DNA of 64,000 nucleotides, from contig JAJRTS010000045.1 of NCBI GenBank assembly GCA_024278175.1, positions 36,949 to 100,948 on the forward strand. Reading direction: 5' to 3'. The stretch is from Gemmatimonadales bacterium. GTDB lineage: Bacteria > Gemmatimonadota > Glassbacteria > GWA2-58-10. Numbering within the stretch: position 1 is the stretch's first letter; every line of letters starts with the position of its first letter. Shown here piece by piece: positions 52,594-64,000 of the stretch. The notes under the pieces were generated by a model. The model was not told the DNA's origin and searched no databases. It was given only the letters and a program-made list of their open reading frames with translations. The position numbers and the translations under genes were made by a program.

Positions 52594-54504
52594 ATGACAA
52601 TGAATAACGGACTGCTCGGCAAAACCAGAGAAATTCTCGGCAAGGTCCCGTTGTGGGCTGTGCTGGTAGCGGTATTCCTGCTGGGGTTCCTGCTTCGCGG
52701 CGGAGGCGAGAAGGGCCAGGATCATGGCGCGATGCAGGCCTCGGCGGAAGCCGGGCAGCAGCAGGCCACTGTCTGGACCTGTGCGATGCACCCCCATATC
52801 CGTCAGCCCGAGCCGGGAAAATGCCCGATCTGCGGCATGACCTTGATCCCGGTAAAGGATGATGGTGGCGATGAGAAACTCGGCCCGCGCCAGATCAAGC
52901 TCGGCGCTACCGCACGCGAGCTGGCGGAGTTGCAGACTGCGCCGGTCGAGCGGCGGCGGGCTACACACACCATTCGTATGCCTGGCCGGGTGAGCTATGA
53001 CGAAACCCGGGTGTTCCATATTACTGCCTGGGCCGGCGGCCGGATCGACCGGCTGTACGTGGACTACACCGGGATGCTGGTACGCAAGGGGCAACTGGTG
53101 GCCGAGCTTTACAGTCCTGAATTGTATAGTGCTCAAGAGGAACTGCTGCAGGCTATCAAAGGGCAGGAGCAATTTCGCAACAGCTCCCTGGGCTCCATTC
53201 GCCGAACCGCCGAGTCTACCTTGAAGGCGGCCCGTCGCAAGCTGGAGCTCTACGGCCTGACCGGGGAGCAGATCGACGCCGTTGTGGAGAGTGGGGAACC
53301 GGTAACGAACCTGAATATCTACGCCCCGATTGGCGGCACGGTGGTGGAAAAGAACGCGATGATCGGGATGTACGTCAATATCGGAACCTCCCTGTACCAG
53401 ATCAGCGACTTGAGTACGGTCTGGGTGGAGCTCGACGCCTACGAGTCGGACCTGCCCTGGCTGAAGTTGGGTCAGGAAGTGTCTTTCACTACTCCGGCGT
53501 TTCCCGGCGAGACATTCAGTGGAACAATCAGTTTTATCGACCCGATGCTGGACCCCAGAAGCCGGACTCTGGATGTCCGCGTGGTAGCGGCTAACTCTGA
53601 CGGCAGGCTCAAACCTGAAATGCTGGCCACCGCCGTGGTGGATTCACGCGTGGAGTTCGCGGGTGAGCCTCCGCTGATGATCCCGGCTACAGCCCCCCTG
53701 ATAACCGGCAAGCGCGCGGTGGTTTACGTGCAAACACCCGGTAAGCAAGGTGTATTCGAGGGTCGCGTGATCGTGCTCGGCCCGCGGGCCGGGGACTACT
53801 ATATCGTCACCGACGGCCTGGCTGAGGGCGAGATGGTGGTAACCAACGGGGCATTCAAGATCGACGCGGCTGTGCAGATCGCCGCCAGGCCCAGCATGAT
53901 GAACCCCAAAGGCGGCAAGAGCGGGGTCGGGATGAATATGGCGGGAATGGCGGGAATGGACGACGGCGCTATGGAAGAGCAGGAAGGCGCACCAATGGCC
54001 GAAGCGGCCCCGGAGATCGACACTGCTAAATTACCGGAGCAGTTCACCGACGGGCTGGCCGCGCTCTACAGCGCCTATCTGGTCGTGCAGGAGGCACTGG
54101 CTTCCGACCTTTACGAACAAGCGGTCCAGGGGGCGGACTCTTTCGCTAAAGCACTTGCGCAAGTAAAAATGTCCGTGCTCTCGCCCGACCAGCACATGGC
54201 CTGGATGGGCTATGAAAAAAGTCTTAAAACCGCGGTGGAGGGTATCTCCGCCGCCGGAGATATCGCCAGCGCGCGGGAAGAGTTTGGACGCCTGAGCAGC
54301 ATAGTAGCCGTCGTCGTGAAAAGCTTCGGCGGGCACGGAGAGCAGTCACTGATGCTGTTCCACTGCCCGATGGCGTTCGACGAACGTGGTGCGGAGTGGT
54401 TGCAGAACGATTCCGAGACCAGGAACCCGTATTACGGATCGATGATGCCGGGTTGCATGGACAGGGTGGACACGCTGTTCACCGCGAACGGGAAGGGGAA
54501 CTGA
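52594..54504 (+). CDS. cusB: RND efflux membrane-fusion protein, CusB type
   Basis: 636 residues. One N-terminal membrane anchor (PLWAVLVAVFLLGFLLRG), then a heavy-metal-binding motif WTCAMHPHIRQPEPGKCPIC near residue 65, a hairpin/lipoyl/barrel adaptor core (AGGRIDRLYVDYTGMLVRKG; VELDAYESDLPWLKLGQEVS), a Met-rich stretch (GMNMAGMAGMDD) and a C-terminal DUF3347-like helical domain ending with LFHCPMAFDERGAEWLQ and NPYYGSMMPGC. It bridges pump and channel and hands copper or silver to CusA. The ATG follows the previous stop directly. Confidence 0.93.
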   Translation: MTMNNGLLGKTREILGKVPLWAVLVAVFLLGFLLRGGGEKGQDHGAMQASAEAGQQQATVWTCAMHPHIRQPEPGKCPICGMTLIPVKDDGGDEKLGPRQIKLGATARELAELQTAPVERRRATHTIRMPGRVSYDETRVFHITAWAGGRIDRLYVDYTGMLVRKGQLVAELYSPELYSAQEELLQAIKGQEQFRNSSLGSIRRTAESTLKAARRKLELYGLTGEQIDAVVESGEPVTNLNIYAPIGGTVVEKNAMIGMYVNIGTSLYQISDLSTVWVELDAYESDLPWLKLGQEVSFTTPAFPGETFSGTISFIDPMLDPRSRTLDVRVVAANSDGRLKPEMLATAVVDSRVEFAGEPPLMIPATAPLITGKRAVVYVQTPGKQGVFEGRVIVLGPRAGDYYIVTDGLAEGEMVVTNGAFKIDAAVQIAARPSMMNPKGGKSGVGMNMAGMAGMDDGAMEEQEGAPMAEAAPEIDTAKLPEQFTDGLAALYSAYLVVQEALASDLYEQAVQGADSFAKALAQVKMSVLSPDQHMAWMGYEKSLKTAVEGISAAGDIASAREEFGRLSSIVAVVVKSFGGHGEQSLMLFHCPMAFDERGAEWLQNDSETRNPYYGSMMPGCMDRVDTLFTANGKGN

Positions 54505-54510
54505 CCGGCA

Positions 54511-58413
<3,903 letters not shown>

Positions 58414-58424
58414 TCAGTTGCTAT

Positions 58425-58461
58425 GGAGAGCTTGTTCGCCAAAAAGGCGAACAAGCTCTCC
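58425..58461 (+). terminator. Hairpin at the end of the cus operon
   Basis: GGAGAGCTTGTTCGCC and its perfect complement (16 bases each) around an AAAAA loop, 11 bases after the cusA stop. No T-run follows, so it may be a stabilising 3' stem or weak terminator. Confidence 0.6.
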
Positions 58462-59069
58462 GCGGCAAACGGCTGATAAAAGAAGGCAACTAATCCGGTC
58501 GACGGGGCTACCCACAGCATATCCGCATTTTAAGCGATCATCAAACAGGCGTTCCGCATCTCCTCCAGTATTGATTTCCAGTCTAGCCGCGTGTTGAAAA
58601 ATAACGGAAGGATGAGAATTGGGTTGTCAGGGGCCGTTCCTCGCTACACCAACATTTTATTTCAGCGCGCCTGGAGGAAACCTGTACAGGACCCGGTTTT
58701 TTTCACTTGCGTGGCAACTAAGCTTTTAGCATTGTAAGGTAAAGAATTTACGGCTAACCCGGATTATCCATAAAATACCGCCTTATTTCGATAGTTTTTA
58801 GTCATGCAGCGAATTAACACGGAATTGTTTTGTCCGTGGAAGACGGGTATTGTTTTTTGCCGAGGCAAAACAGGCCGGTGCTTATTTTGGCTTTGGCTCG
58901 CCTGATTTGTCGTCGCCGGTTGCCTCAATGATGCGGATTGCAGCCGTCGCGTCGCCACCGTTTTCTTGCTTCCGCGAACAAATCAGGCTTCGCGAATAAT
59001 CCGGGCTAATTAAGATTCTCTCTGCGCACCAGACAAATATTTTTTGATGTGTCACTCTCGGGAGAAAAG
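58462..59069. other. Long non-coding gap between cusA and the sensor kinase
   Basis: About 600 bases with no credible gene. 58628-58647 (CAGGGGCCGTTCCTCGCTAC) and the following CATTTTATTTCAG resemble pieces flanking repeat copy C at 43.0 kb, a probable degraded repeat. A 64-codon minus frame at 58764-58958 has no ribosome site. No promoter with good spacing was found for the kinase. Confidence 0.4.
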
Positions 59070-60350
59070 ATGACGTTAACTAAAAACAGGAGTTTTTTCA
59101 TCAGGGTTTTCTTCTGGATGTGCCTGCTGGCTTTGACGCCTATGCTGATCGTGTCCATTCAAGGCTATCATTGTGCACGGCAGGCAGTAATAGACAGGGC
59201 GGAAAACCATCTTGTAGGCGTTCTGGAATCACGTAAGTCGATGTTCCGCAGATGGCTGGATGAAAGAAAATCGGATATCAGGTCTCTCTCGCTGGTATTC
59301 GACATATTGAATAACGCTCAGCCGGTATCCTCCATTGACTCGGCCAGAGTAATGGAGCAATGCGCACTCCTGCTGGAAACGGTTAAACAGGAAAACCCTT
59401 CGTTTGAAACGGTTATGATTTACGATGGGAACTGGAACGAGATCCTTAATGTAGAGCCTGGAAATCATCCGGACACCACATTATTGGACATAGAAAACCT
59501 CGAAAAACTGCTGGTTAATGGAAACGAAGCCCATATCGGTGTCAGCCACCTGCATTCCACAGGCAGGATCGGAGCGCACGCAGGGTACAAGACCACCGAT
59601 TCGTCCGGTAACGCAACCGGATTTATCCTGATAAACCTCAATCTTTCAAATACGGTTGATCCCATTATTCTGGATCGGGCAGGGCTGGGCGAGACAGGGA
59701 AAGTCTATCTCTATTTCCCATCGGCGGATGAGTTTTACATGCCGTCGCAAACGGACCAGAGTTATGCATCCGAAGCACAACTGGCGGAAATACTGGTCAA
59801 CAGTGGCGCCGAAATATCGGAGTATACTGATTACAAGGGCAATGATGTATTGGGGATAGCCACACCGATGAAAGAAATCGGCGCTTTGCTGGTAGTTGAA
59901 ATCGATCAGGGTGAAGCATTCGAGTGGGTCCGTATATTGGGAATCAGAGCACTGGTTACAGCCGGTTTGACATTGGTAATCCTGATATTTATTGCTCTGA
60001 ACGTCTCTAAATACCTTACCAGACCGTTGAAAAATCTGGTTGCCGTGACAAAGGAAATCGCAAAGGGTAAGCACACGAAGCGACTGCAGGAATTCAGCGG
60101 TAAGGAATTACGGGAAGTGGCGCAATCATTCAACCAGATGCTGGATAAATTGCTTGAAAGCCATCGGAGAGTAGTCAGGGTTGAATCTCTGGCGGCCGTG
60201 GGAGCCATGTCCTCGGCCATCGTTCATGAGATGCGAAGTCCCTTGAGTTCGATCAAAATCAACTCCCAGGCAATCAGGGAAAAACTGAAAGAGGACGCGG
60301 AGTATACTGAAATCAACCAGATCACACAACGTCAGATCGGTCGCCTTTAA
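59070..60350 (+). CDS. Sensor histidine kinase, N-terminal part (ends at in-frame TAA)
   Basis: 426 residues up to the stop. TM1 (FFWMCLLALTPMLIVSIQGY), a periplasmic dCache-like sensor (about 35-285), TM2 (AGLTLVILIFIALNVSKYL), HAMP (TRPLKNLVAVTKEIAKGKHT) and HisKA with SSAIVHEMRSPLSSIKINSQ carrying the phospho-His. Translation then meets TAA at 60348, where the pattern 'IGRL-x-SMLSSLLSYAKP' of kinases would have Glu; GAA to TAA is one base change. The ATPase half follows in the same frame. ATG 59070 has GGGAG five bases upstream. Confidence 0.85.
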   Translation: MTLTKNRSFFIRVFFWMCLLALTPMLIVSIQGYHCARQAVIDRAENHLVGVLESRKSMFRRWLDERKSDIRSLSLVFDILNNAQPVSSIDSARVMEQCALLLETVKQENPSFETVMIYDGNWNEILNVEPGNHPDTTLLDIENLEKLLVNGNEAHIGVSHLHSTGRIGAHAGYKTTDSSGNATGFILINLNLSNTVDPIILDRAGLGETGKVYLYFPSADEFYMPSQTDQSYASEAQLAEILVNSGAEISEYTDYKGNDVLGIATPMKEIGALLVVEIDQGEAFEWVRILGIRALVTAGLTLVILIFIALNVSKYLTRPLKNLVAVTKEIAKGKHTKRLQEFSGKELREVAQSFNQMLDKLLESHRRVVRVESLAAVGAMSSAIVHEMRSPLSSIKINSQAIREKLKEDAEYTEINQITQRQIGRL

Positions 60351-60353
60351 AGT

Positions 60354-60860
60354 ATGCTCTCGAGCTTGCTCAGTTACGCCAAGCCTCTCCAGCTGGACCT
60401 GTCATCGGTCAATATGAATCAGGTTGTGCAAGACGTCAGGGAAGCGGTCAGCGCTGAATTGAAAAGCGATTCCTGCCGTCTCATGTTTGTGAATGATCTG
60501 GGCGACAAACCTTTCGTCGCGGATGCGGAACAACTCAGGATGGCACTGACCAACCTGGTTCTGAATGCGGCGCAGGCCTCTCCCCCGGAATCGGAGATTG
60601 TTTTAAATGCCAAAGTGGATGATGCGCACATCGGTAATATTGAAATCTCGGTGTCTGACCGCGGACGAGGCGTGCCAAATGATTTGAAGGATAAAATATT
60701 CAAGCCATTTTTCACCACCAGGAAGATCGGAACAGGCTTGGGCCTTGCAAATGTTAAAAAAATTATAGAGTTACACGGTGGAGAAATCGAAGTACGCAGC
60801 GACGAGGGTAAAGGAGCGGTATTTACAATAGTCCTTCCCATGGAGGGTATCGAATCGTGA
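60354..60860 (+). CDS. Sensor histidine kinase, C-terminal ATPase part
   Basis: 168 residues, same frame as the upstream part and separated from it only by TAA-AGT. SLLSYAKPLQLDLSSVNMNQ is the usual X-box/linker, then LTNLVLNAAQASPPE (N box), VSDRGRGVPNDL (G1), IFKPFFTTRKIGTGLGLANV (F/G2). If made separately it would begin at the ATG right after the stop, by re-initiation, as no Shine-Dalgarno is present. Otherwise the kinase is a recent pseudogene, is read through, or reflects a sequencing error. The ATPase motifs are intact. Confidence 0.8.
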   Translation: MLSSLLSYAKPLQLDLSSVNMNQVVQDVREAVSAELKSDSCRLMFVNDLGDKPFVADAEQLRMALTNLVLNAAQASPPESEIVLNAKVDDAHIGNIEISVSDRGRGVPNDLKDKIFKPFFTTRKIGTGLGLANVKKIIELHGGEIEVRSDEGKGAVFTIVLPMEGIES

Positions 60861-62203
60861 TACGAATTATTTTCATAGACGATGATGAAGATTTTTGCGT
60901 GTCATTAAAGTTCAGCCTGAAGCAACATGGATACCATGCGGAGTACGCCACGACTGCATCGAGCGGGCTGGAGATGGCTCAGGAGCTGCAGCCCGATCTG
61001 ATCCTGCTGGATTTGAATCTGCCGGACAAAAGCGGACTGGAGGTTCTGAAAATTCTGACAAACTCCCAGGCTGATTGGCTGGTGGCGATGATAACCGGGG
61101 AGCAGGATTCCCATGCTACTATCGAGGCGATGAAACATGGTGCATTCGACTATATTCGCAAACCGTTCGGTATCGAGGAACTGCTGATTCTGATCGAAAA
61201 AGCAAAAAGATTCAACTCAGTGAACAGAAAAGCCGGAAAGGAAATAATCCAATATAAAGGCCCGGATGAATCGCTGGAGATAGTGAGCGGCAACGACAGG
61301 ATGCTGGAGATTGTCAAACAAATCGGCCTGCTGGCCAGAAGCCAGGTATCAATCTTAATCGAGGGTGAAAGTGGAACCGGCAAGGAACTGGTAGCAAAGT
61401 CGGTACATAAAGCTACGTGTCCCGACCTTCCGTTTGTGGCCATGAACTGTTCTTCCCTTGTTGCCACCCTGATGGAGAGCGAGTTGTTTGGCCATGAGAA
61501 AGGGGCATTTACCGGGGCTATTCAACGAAAGATCGGCAAGCTGGAACATGCGGGCAGGGGGACTGTTTTTCTCGATGAAATCGGAGACATGCCGCTGGAG
61601 CTTCAGGCAAAGATTTTAAGAGTATTGCAGGAGCGGGAATTCGAATGTATCGGCGGGCTCGTCAGAATCCCTTTCGAGGCGAGAGTAATAGCGGCCACAA
61701 ATAAAAGTCTTGAATCGTTGATAGAAAGCGGCGGTTTTCGGGAAGACCTCTTTTACCGACTTGCCGTGACTCGCCTGAGGATTCCTCCTCTGCGAGACCG
61801 CAAGGAGGATATTTCTCTGTTGGTCCATTATCTGATCAGCCGGATCTCCCGAAAACTGCACAGGCATGTCGCCAGGGTTGAAGATAAAGCCATCAGGCGT
61901 TTGATGAGTTACGACTGGCCAGGCAATGTCCGGGAACTGGAGAATGTCCTGACCAGAGCTATCGCGCTTACAAAAGGCACTATTCTTTCCGCCGAAGAGC
62001 TGGATATCACTTTCAGCGACAGGCAGGATGAAATCCCCGACCCTGACCGGATACCTACGCTGGAACAGATGGAGAAGGAACATGTCTTCAGTACTCTGCT
62101 GGCCACGCGATGGAATATCTCCAGAACATCGAAAATTCTCGACATTGCTCCTAATACGCTCAGGGCCAAGATAGACAAGTACAAGCTCAGGAAGTCCCGC
62201 TAA
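60857..62203 (+). CDS. NtrC/ZraR-type sigma-54 response regulator
   Basis: 448 residues. Receiver with LILLDLNLPDKSGLE; AAA+ domain with Walker A EGESGTGKELVA, ELFGHEKGAFTGA (intact sigma-54 loop), Walker B RGTVFLDEIGDM, and FREDLFYRLAV; Fis-like end WNISRTSKILDIAPNTLRAK. GTG start overlaps the kinase stop by four bases (GTGA), with GGAGG ten bases upstream, so kinase and regulator are coupled. Two good sigma-54 promoters (49687, 62352) flank the metal genes and are its likely targets. Confidence 0.94.
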   Translation: MIRIIFIDDDEDFCVSLKFSLKQHGYHAEYATTASSGLEMAQELQPDLILLDLNLPDKSGLEVLKILTNSQADWLVAMITGEQDSHATIEAMKHGAFDYIRKPFGIEELLILIEKAKRFNSVNRKAGKEIIQYKGPDESLEIVSGNDRMLEIVKQIGLLARSQVSILIEGESGTGKELVAKSVHKATCPDLPFVAMNCSSLVATLMESELFGHEKGAFTGAIQRKIGKLEHAGRGTVFLDEIGDMPLELQAKILRVLQEREFECIGGLVRIPFEARVIAATNKSLESLIESGGFREDLFYRLAVTRLRIPPLRDRKEDISLLVHYLISRISRKLHRHVARVEDKAIRRLMSYDWPGNVRELENVLTRAIALTKGTILSAEELDITFSDRQDEIPDPDRIPTLEQMEKEHVFSTLLATRWNISRTSKILDIAPNTLRAKIDKYKLRKSR

Positions 62204-62351
62204 AGATGCCGTCCCTGTTAACGATCGATCCCTCCCCCCGCAGATATTGAACACGTCATGCTCCGCAATTCCAGTCTAGTTGAGTCGTATATCCAGCCGC
62301 ACAAAAGACGTAAACTCTTTGAATGAAATAAAATATGGCGATATTTATTTG

Positions 62352-62367
62352 TGGCACCCACATTGCT
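62352..62367 (+). promoter_or_regulatory. Sigma-54 promoter, perfect match
   Basis: TGGCAC-CCACA-TTGCT matches the -24/-12 consensus at every conserved base with correct spacing. It is 56 bases before the lone receiver gene and 149 bases after the NtrC-type regulator stop. A CATGCTCCGCAAT at 62257-62269 resembles CGTGCTATGCAAT upstream of the other sigma-54 promoter. Confidence 0.85.
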
Positions 62368-62422
62368 ATTGATAGTTAGTCGTAAGGCTTTAAAATCAAT
62401 AACCTATCTCTCCAGGTGCGCT

Positions 62423-62776
62423 ATGTTTATTGCAATCGTAGAAGATGATCTGACCCTTGCGAGGAACCTGGAACTGATCCTTTCAAAAAAAGGGCACAAG
62501 GTCGTTTCATTTCCCAGTCCTGAATCGGCCCTGTTCTTTCTCAAGCTGAAACCGATCATGGAAGTGCTGATCATCGATTATAACCTGCAAGTGTTCACAG
62601 CCGAGTACTTCTTGTCTCAGGTAAAAGGTATTTTGCCGGAATCATGTAAGGTAATCATCATCAGCGGCCATACGGATATTTTCGAAGGTAGGGATGTCAG
62701 AGATTTTGGAGCCGAAGTCTTTTTGCCGAAACCGCTGGATCTGGACCTGTTGCTCAATGAAGTCGGCGTTGCCTGA
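62423..62776 (+). CDS. Stand-alone response-regulator receiver protein
   Basis: 117 residues, one receiver domain and nothing else: MFIAIVEDDLTLARNLELIL (acidic pocket), VLIIDYNLQVFTAEYFLSQV (phospho-Asp in IIDYN), VIIISGHTD and FLPKPLDLDLL (Lys). It could act as a phosphate sink or shuttle for the kinase upstream. The start at 62423 is set by the receiver boundary, with AGGTG upstream. It is under a perfect sigma-54 promoter and followed 37 bases later by a 53-codon gene. Confidence 0.85.
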   Translation: MFIAIVEDDLTLARNLELILSKKGHKVVSFPSPESALFFLKLKPIMEVLIIDYNLQVFTAEYFLSQVKGILPESCKVIIISGHTDIFEGRDVRDFGAEVFLPKPLDLDLLLNEVGVA

Positions 62777-62813
62777 AACAACTGTCCCCAGGAATACCTG
62801 ATGGGAGGTCGAA

Positions 62814-62975
62814 ATGGCTATCTGGAAAACAATCCAGGAAAAATATCAAAACTGGCTAAACAGTATGAGCGAGGCAAACCGAAAGCAGTTCGGCAAGAAA
62901 ACTCCTGACTGCTGTGGTCTGCTCAATGACCGGAAGAACAGCCATAAAGAGACGGAAGGGCCTCAGTTGAAGTAA
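62814..62975 (+). CDS. Small 53-residue protein, unknown
   Basis: ATG 62814 is preceded by GGGAGG with a five-base spacer, as strong a ribosome site as any in the window. The protein is MAIWKTIQEKYQNW, a helical stretch, then KKTPDCCGLLNDRKN and a charged tail ending QLK. It has one vicinal Cys pair, which could bind metal, but no family is recognised. It lies 37 bases after the lone receiver gene and would share its sigma-54 transcript. Confidence 0.65.
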   Translation: MAIWKTIQEKYQNWLNSMSEANRKQFGKKTPDCCGLLNDRKNSHKETEGPQLK

Positions 62976-63019
62976 ATTGCCACGCCTGAAAGCCCACTCT
63001 GATGATGACATTGTGGCAC

Positions 63020-63676
63020 TCAAGCCGTGGTAATAAATTTCGGGTACTGAAATTTATTTTTCCGTTTTGCAAGCAGGAATGCGTCCTCAATCGATATGAC
63101 GGATGTGTTTTTGTGCTGAGATGTCCACTTGCTTCCAGTCTCCGCAGAGGTAAAAAAGAAAATGTAATGGCAGAAACCCTGGATTACATTTTCATCTATT
63201 ATTGTGGCTTCCGGTTTTACATGCGACATAACGGCACCCGGAGGATTGAGCTCTGCGATTCCATCCGGTGTAACGGTCAACCGAATTTTATCTTTGCTGA
63301 TGGGATCGGTCGATACCACATGAGCAGCTTTCCTGATTAACTCCGGAATAAACAGACTGTCCCACGCGCACCAGGTATACAGTGTCTTTCCCTCAACCTC
63401 GAAACGGTGCGGCATTTCCTGCAGAGCAAGTCCCCAGTAGCCAATGATGTTTTTATCATCATCGAAGTAGACACCAAACCAATTGTCTAGGATGGCATTG
63501 ACCTTGTTTATGTGGTAATTGAGTGATTCGGCGAGTGATTCACGCGAAACAGGTCTGCCTTTGGCAAGGAGCCGGTAAACTTGTATGGATATACGCTGCT
63601 CTTCCGGGTCGAACTTTGGTAATGCGCTGTTGTACGCTGCCGCCAGTTCATCCAGATTGATCCGGATCGAGGACAT
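63020..63676 (-). CDS. merB: Organomercurial lyase (alkylmercury lyase)
   Basis: 218 residues. Breaks the carbon-mercury bond of organomercurials by protonolysis. The catalytic set is present: Cys 103 and Asp 106 in TLYTWCAWDSLF, and Cys 169 in QGFCHYIFFFTS, equivalent to Cys96, Asp99 and Cys159 of the R831b enzyme. The N-terminal winged-helix-like part (RISIQVYRLLAKGRPVSRES) is also typical. ATG 63676 is preferred, AGAGG eight bases upstream. It is 40 bases downstream of a merA remnant on the same strand. Without a full MerA here, Hg(II) detoxification must happen elsewhere in the genome, if at all. Confidence 0.9.
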   Translation of the reverse strand: MSSIRINLDELAAAYNSALPKFDPEEQRISIQVYRLLAKGRPVSRESLAESLNYHINKVNAILDNWFGVYFDDDKNIIGYWGLALQEMPHRFEVEGKTLYTWCAWDSLFIPELIRKAAHVVSTDPISKDKIRLTVTPDGIAELNPPGAVMSHVKPEATIIDENVIQGFCHYIFFFTSAETGSKWTSQHKNTSVISIEDAFLLAKRKNKFQYPKFITTA

Positions 63677-63715
63677 TTCAGACACCTCTTTCTCGTAATA
63701 TGGTGTCGCGCAGTC

Positions 63716-63964
63716 TTATACCGCACAACAGCTTAGTTTACTTACATCTTTATTAAAGGTTACAGCGGCAAGTTTAACGCCTTCCGATAACGTTAAATAT
63801 GGGTGGAAAGAAGATGCCAGTTCGGTAGTTGTTATGCCGTATTTGATAGCGAGGCAGATTTCCATAAGCAGCTCAGAGAGCTGGTCGGGAAAAACTGTAC
63901 AGTTGCTTAAGTGGTAAAGCTGCTCTAAACTGAGGCATTCAGAAAGGAGCGGCGGAGATGACAA
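63716..63964 (-). pseudogene. merA: C-terminal fragment of mercuric reductase
   Basis: The last 59 codons (63716-63892) match the end of MerA: AIKYGITTTELASSFHPYLT, LSEGVKLAAVTFNKDV, LSCCAV, including the vicinal Cys pair that passes mercury to the active site. Upstream of 63892 the homology stops; the frame continues through unrelated residues to a TGA at 63997-63995, and neither other frame gives MerA sequence. No ribosome site supports the TTG at 63964. It is most simply a truncated merA, cut by a rearrangement, though the region beyond the window edge should be checked. Confidence 0.75.
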
Positions 63965-64000
63965 AGCGACCGAGAAGGAACCATGCGGCGGGATTCAAGG

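Noticed and set aside
58764..58958. 64-codon minus frame in the gap after cusA
   Set aside because: No Shine-Dalgarno, no family resemblance, no neighbours on that strand.

Overview
The window is bacterial chromosomal DNA, about 60% GC over most of its length, densely coding, with Shine-Dalgarno-led genes, lipoprotein and Tat signals, a TonB-dependent receptor and an outer-membrane efflux system, so a Gram-negative cell. Secreted sulfatase and Gfo/Idh proteins, Asp-box proteins, a secreted ADP-ribosylglycohydrolase, HD-GYP regulators and many small palindromic repeats would fit an uncultured lineage of the FCB type (Latescibacteria/Glassbacteria-like). That placement is a guess from gene content, not a phylogenetic result.

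Layout. 1-6.2 kb: end of a small coiled-coil protein gene, an iron-type alcohol dehydrogenase, two overlapping flavodoxin-fold reductases, then a Tat-exported Gfo/Idh/MocA protein and a sulfatase. 6.4-9.1 kb (minus): HIT hydrolase, CBM9-like lipoprotein and a degenerate M24 peptidase homologue. 9.3-14.6 kb: an arginine cluster argR-argC-argB-argG-argH, with two ARG boxes over the argR promoter. 14.7-19.3 kb (minus): TPR membrane protein, two duplicated lipoproteins, a TonB-dependent receptor. 19.8-23.2 kb (minus): a hybrid-sensor kinase and its HD-GYP response regulator. 23.6-31.7 kb (minus): cupredoxin-like protein plus outer-membrane barrel, a dehydrogenase, a NatAB-like ABC exporter and an Asp-box lipoprotein. 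32-36 kb: secreted ADP-ribosylglycohydrolase, a UroD/MtaA-like methyltransferase, and a secreted esterase. 36.3-39.4 kb (minus): glycosyltransferase, methyltransferase and FemAB-like protein, part of a surface-glycan locus.

39.6-49.3 kb is a signalling block: PAS kinase, NtrC-type regulator, a REC-GAF-HD-GYP protein with a five-cysteine cluster, and CheA-CheW-CheR without any receptor, CheB or CheY. 49.7-63.9 kb is a metal-handling block: a DUF2231 membrane protein behind a good sigma-54 promoter, a CusCBA-type copper/silver efflux operon with a two-domain YHS protein, a sensor kinase split by one in-frame TAA, its NtrC-type regulator, a lone receiver and a 53-residue protein behind a perfect sigma-54 promoter, then merB and the C-terminal remnant of merA. 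The last 5 kb is visibly less GC-rich than the rest.

The most interesting reading is that the 49.7-63.9 kb block is a sigma-54-controlled metal-response island whose kinase carries a nonsense codon. Separately, the intergenic spaces carry a family of roughly 180-base structured repeats with compensatory base changes, a second repeat next to two of them, and a four-way-junction palindrome at 34.9 kb. No tRNA, rRNA, CRISPR array or transposase was seen.
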